From Candidatus Thorarchaeota archaeon (GTDB taxonomy: Archaea > Asgardarchaeota > Thorarchaeia > Thorarchaeales > Thorarchaeaceae): 14,663 nucleotides of DNA. Below the pieces are notes generated by a model. It searched no databases and was not told the origin of the DNA. It was given only the letters and a program-made list of their open reading frames with translations. Below are positions 13,480 to 14,663 of the stretch, in pieces. Position numbers and translations under genes: made by a program. Location: NCBI GenBank assembly GCA_016839245.1, contig JAEOUN010000023.1:1-14663 (forward strand), read 5' to 3'. Positions within the stretch are counted from its first letter, which is position 1. Every line of letters begins with the position of its first letter.

Positions 13480-13964
13480 ACTCTGTAATACTCAAACCTT
13501 CCTTATATACAGAGAATGGGATGAATTACTCGGAGTGGATTACGATTCAATTGGACTATTCATCACGAATTGATGCGATTATCGACTATGTGATTAGAAG
13601 ACCTGCTATTCCCAGGTTCTGGGATCCAATCGCTCGACCTCATGTAGCGGTATTGATACCTGACTCTCTCTCAGGTATTGAAGTCCGCTATTATCTCTCA
13701 CGCTGTGGTGACAGGCAGTCCAATGGAAGATATGGTCTTGATGTTGTAGATATCGACAAATTACCTGAGGGAACACTTCTTGAGGTCAAATTCAATGCCA
13801 TGAAAGCCAACCTGTATCAGATGGAACGTGTGGGAACCATTCCCTGTTGGCGATGGCTTGGTCGAAGTAATGGCCTTCCTGATTTTGATTCTGACAATTC
13901 TATCTATTGGGATCATGTCCTTGACACCGGGGCCTATTCTCCTCGAGATATGATTTTGGCATGA
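13467..13964 (+). CDS. Uncharacterised soluble protein
   Basis: I do not recognise this 165-residue protein. It has no signal peptide, membrane segment or low-complexity region and reads as one compact alpha/beta domain: MNYSEWITIQLDYSSRIDAIIDYVIRRPAIPRFW, then PHVAVLIPDSLSGIEVRYYLSRCG, DKLPEGTLLEVKF and a Trp-rich end (CWRWLGRSNGLPDFDSDNSIYWDHVLDTGAYSPRDMILA). Only two cysteines are present, too far apart to suggest a zinc site. TTG 13467 has AGAGG about 8 bases upstream and gives a sensible protein; ATG 13521 is an alternative 18 codons in. It stands alone, between the DUF134 gene and a membrane protein on the same strand, so no function can be read from context. Confidence 0.65.
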   Translation: MALEDSVILKPSLYTENGMNYSEWITIQLDYSSRIDAIIDYVIRRPAIPRFWDPIARPHVAVLIPDSLSGIEVRYYLSRCGDRQSNGRYGLDVVDIDKLPEGTLLEVKFNAMKANLYQMERVGTIPCWRWLGRSNGLPDFDSDNSIYWDHVLDTGAYSPRDMILA

Positions 13965-14037
13965 ACTTCCTCTCCCATATCCTCTTTGAACAGAGATGAA
14001 AAGATAGAAATCTTCTGAGGTTAAGTAGTCTTATCGA

Positions 14038-14571
14038 ATGGTCATGCGAACTCACTATACTATCATGTTTATTATATTCCTCTATATTCTCTCATGTATT
14101 TCTCATGTGTCATCATACGGAGGAAGTATTGGAGGCTCTACGCTAGAACCATTTGATGAGGATAGATACTATCTCCATGGAAACATCGGAGATCACGCAA
14201 GCCTCTCATTTAATGCCAGTCTAAGTCCAGTCACATGCGTACTATATCTTCTTGAGGATGCTGAACAGAGCGATAACATATACTCTCTTGATCTGAACTC
14301 TCTCTCACACATCTATAACCGTACTGCTCTTGAAGATGAGTCTAAGTTTACTGTAAATCATGAATGGGGCTTTCTCCTGGTTGTCTGGAATCCTATTAAT
14401 ATCACTCAGCAATTTTCATACGAGTGGTTTTTGGTCAATGCTGAAGAGGAGATGCAACAGCTCCTTGCACAATATACTCTTCCTCTCATTCCAATCCTAG
14501 TCTGTGTTATTGGACTCTTTCTCTTCAGACAGCGGCATCGACAGCTCAAAGTCAAGGAGATGCAACAATAG
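14038..14571 (+). CDS. Exported protein with single C-terminal membrane anchor
   Basis: The 177-residue protein has an N-terminal signal peptide (TIMFIIFLYILSCISHVSS, about residues 8-26), an outside domain of roughly 120 residues and one C-terminal membrane helix (LPLIPILVCVIGLFLF) followed by a basic tail (RQRHRQLKVKEMQQ). This is a type I topology with the bulk outside the cell. The outside part (LHGNIGDHASLSFNASL, VNHEWGFLLVVWNPINITQQFSYEWFLVN) is strand-rich and has N-x-S/T sequons (NAS, NRT, NIT) where archaeal surface proteins are N-glycosylated. The architecture is common among Asgard surface proteins, but I cannot name a family. The start ATG 14038 has GAGGTTAAG about 15-20 bases upstream. 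Nothing nearby suggests a partner. Confidence 0.7.
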   Translation: MVMRTHYTIMFIIFLYILSCISHVSSYGGSIGGSTLEPFDEDRYYLHGNIGDHASLSFNASLSPVTCVLYLLEDAEQSDNIYSLDLNSLSHIYNRTALEDESKFTVNHEWGFLLVVWNPINITQQFSYEWFLVNAEEEMQQLLAQYTLPLIPILVCVIGLFLFRQRHRQLKVKEMQQ

Positions 14572-14663
14572 TTTGAATCCTAGATTCCACAACTTAAGAG
14601 GTAAATGACGTTCTCGATAGTGCCCTTGAGGATGATTAGTAGAAAGAGATGGTAGCGGGCGGA

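Noticed and set aside
14605..14655. Small reading frame after AGAGGT near the right edge
   Set aside because: It stops after 16 codons and has no recognisable content. Nothing else in 14572-14663 supports a gene.
1..14663. CRISPR array, insertion sequence, integrase or toxin-antitoxin pair
   Set aside because: No regularly spaced repeats, transposase motifs, terminal inverted repeats or toxin-like small gene pairs were seen on either strand.

Overview
The window reads as a chromosome segment of an archaeon, most likely an Asgard archaeon and plausibly of the Thorarchaeota type (inference; no marker here gives a species). The archaeal markers are ribosomal protein L15e, the RNase P proteins Pop5 and Rpp30, a COG1325 exosome-linked RNA-binding protein, a Ygr210-type OBG GTPase with a TGS domain, Lrp/AsnC and COG2316 HD proteins, TATA-like promoters and GGTGAT/GGAG-type ribosome binding sites, often in front of TTG starts. 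The Asgard flavour comes from an Arf/Rag-like small GTPase (DxGGQ switch II) followed by a V4R/TRAPP-like protein, and a stand-alone JAMM protease.

Layout. 1-410 (-): 5' part of a GNAT acetyltransferase. 521-2149 (+): a possible operon of small GTPase, CxxC protein and V4R-like cysteine-rich protein. 2387-3205 (+): HD-domain hydrolase. 3328-4223 (+): Lrp/AsnC regulator and JAMM protease, overlapping by one base. 4207-6272 (-): a tight RNA-processing operon L15e > COG1325 > Rpp30 > Pop5, with a structured 5' leader at 6273-6404. 6456-7367 (-): D-2-hydroxyacid (phosphoglycerate-type) dehydrogenase, divergent from a flavin-reductase-like flavoprotein (7468-8004, +). 8024-8461 (-): a small protein made of two tandem repeats. 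8662-9879 (-): OBG-family GTPase. 10056-12601 (+): two NifX/orange-protein-like genes and two MinD-type ATPases with inserted ferredoxin domains, flanked by a DUF5320 coiled-coil gene (-) and a DUF134 DNA-binding gene (+). 13467-13964 (+): unknown soluble protein. 14038-14571 (+): exported, membrane-anchored protein. The right edge (14572-14663) holds no gene I can support.

The most interesting unit is 10056-13341. COG1433 proteins, paired MinD/ferredoxin ATPases, DUF5320 and DUF134 recur together in anaerobes, and the bacterial orange-protein (ORP) operons of Desulfovibrio have a related make-up. Here the unit is preceded by two matching palindromes (10002-10015 and 10022-10043, the second with perfect 10-base arms) placed over the probable promoter. 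This suggests a metal- or redox-responsive, tightly repressed metallocluster-assembly or cell-positioning system in an Asgard archaeon. The second most interesting element is the L15e leader, with a 15-bp hairpin at the predicted 5' end of the mRNA and two further stem-loops.

In several genes the longest open frame is probably too long. I moved the start to an inner ATG with a good ribosome binding site for Lrp (3328), Rpp30 (5195), L15e (6272), the dehydrogenase (7367) and the OBG GTPase (9879).
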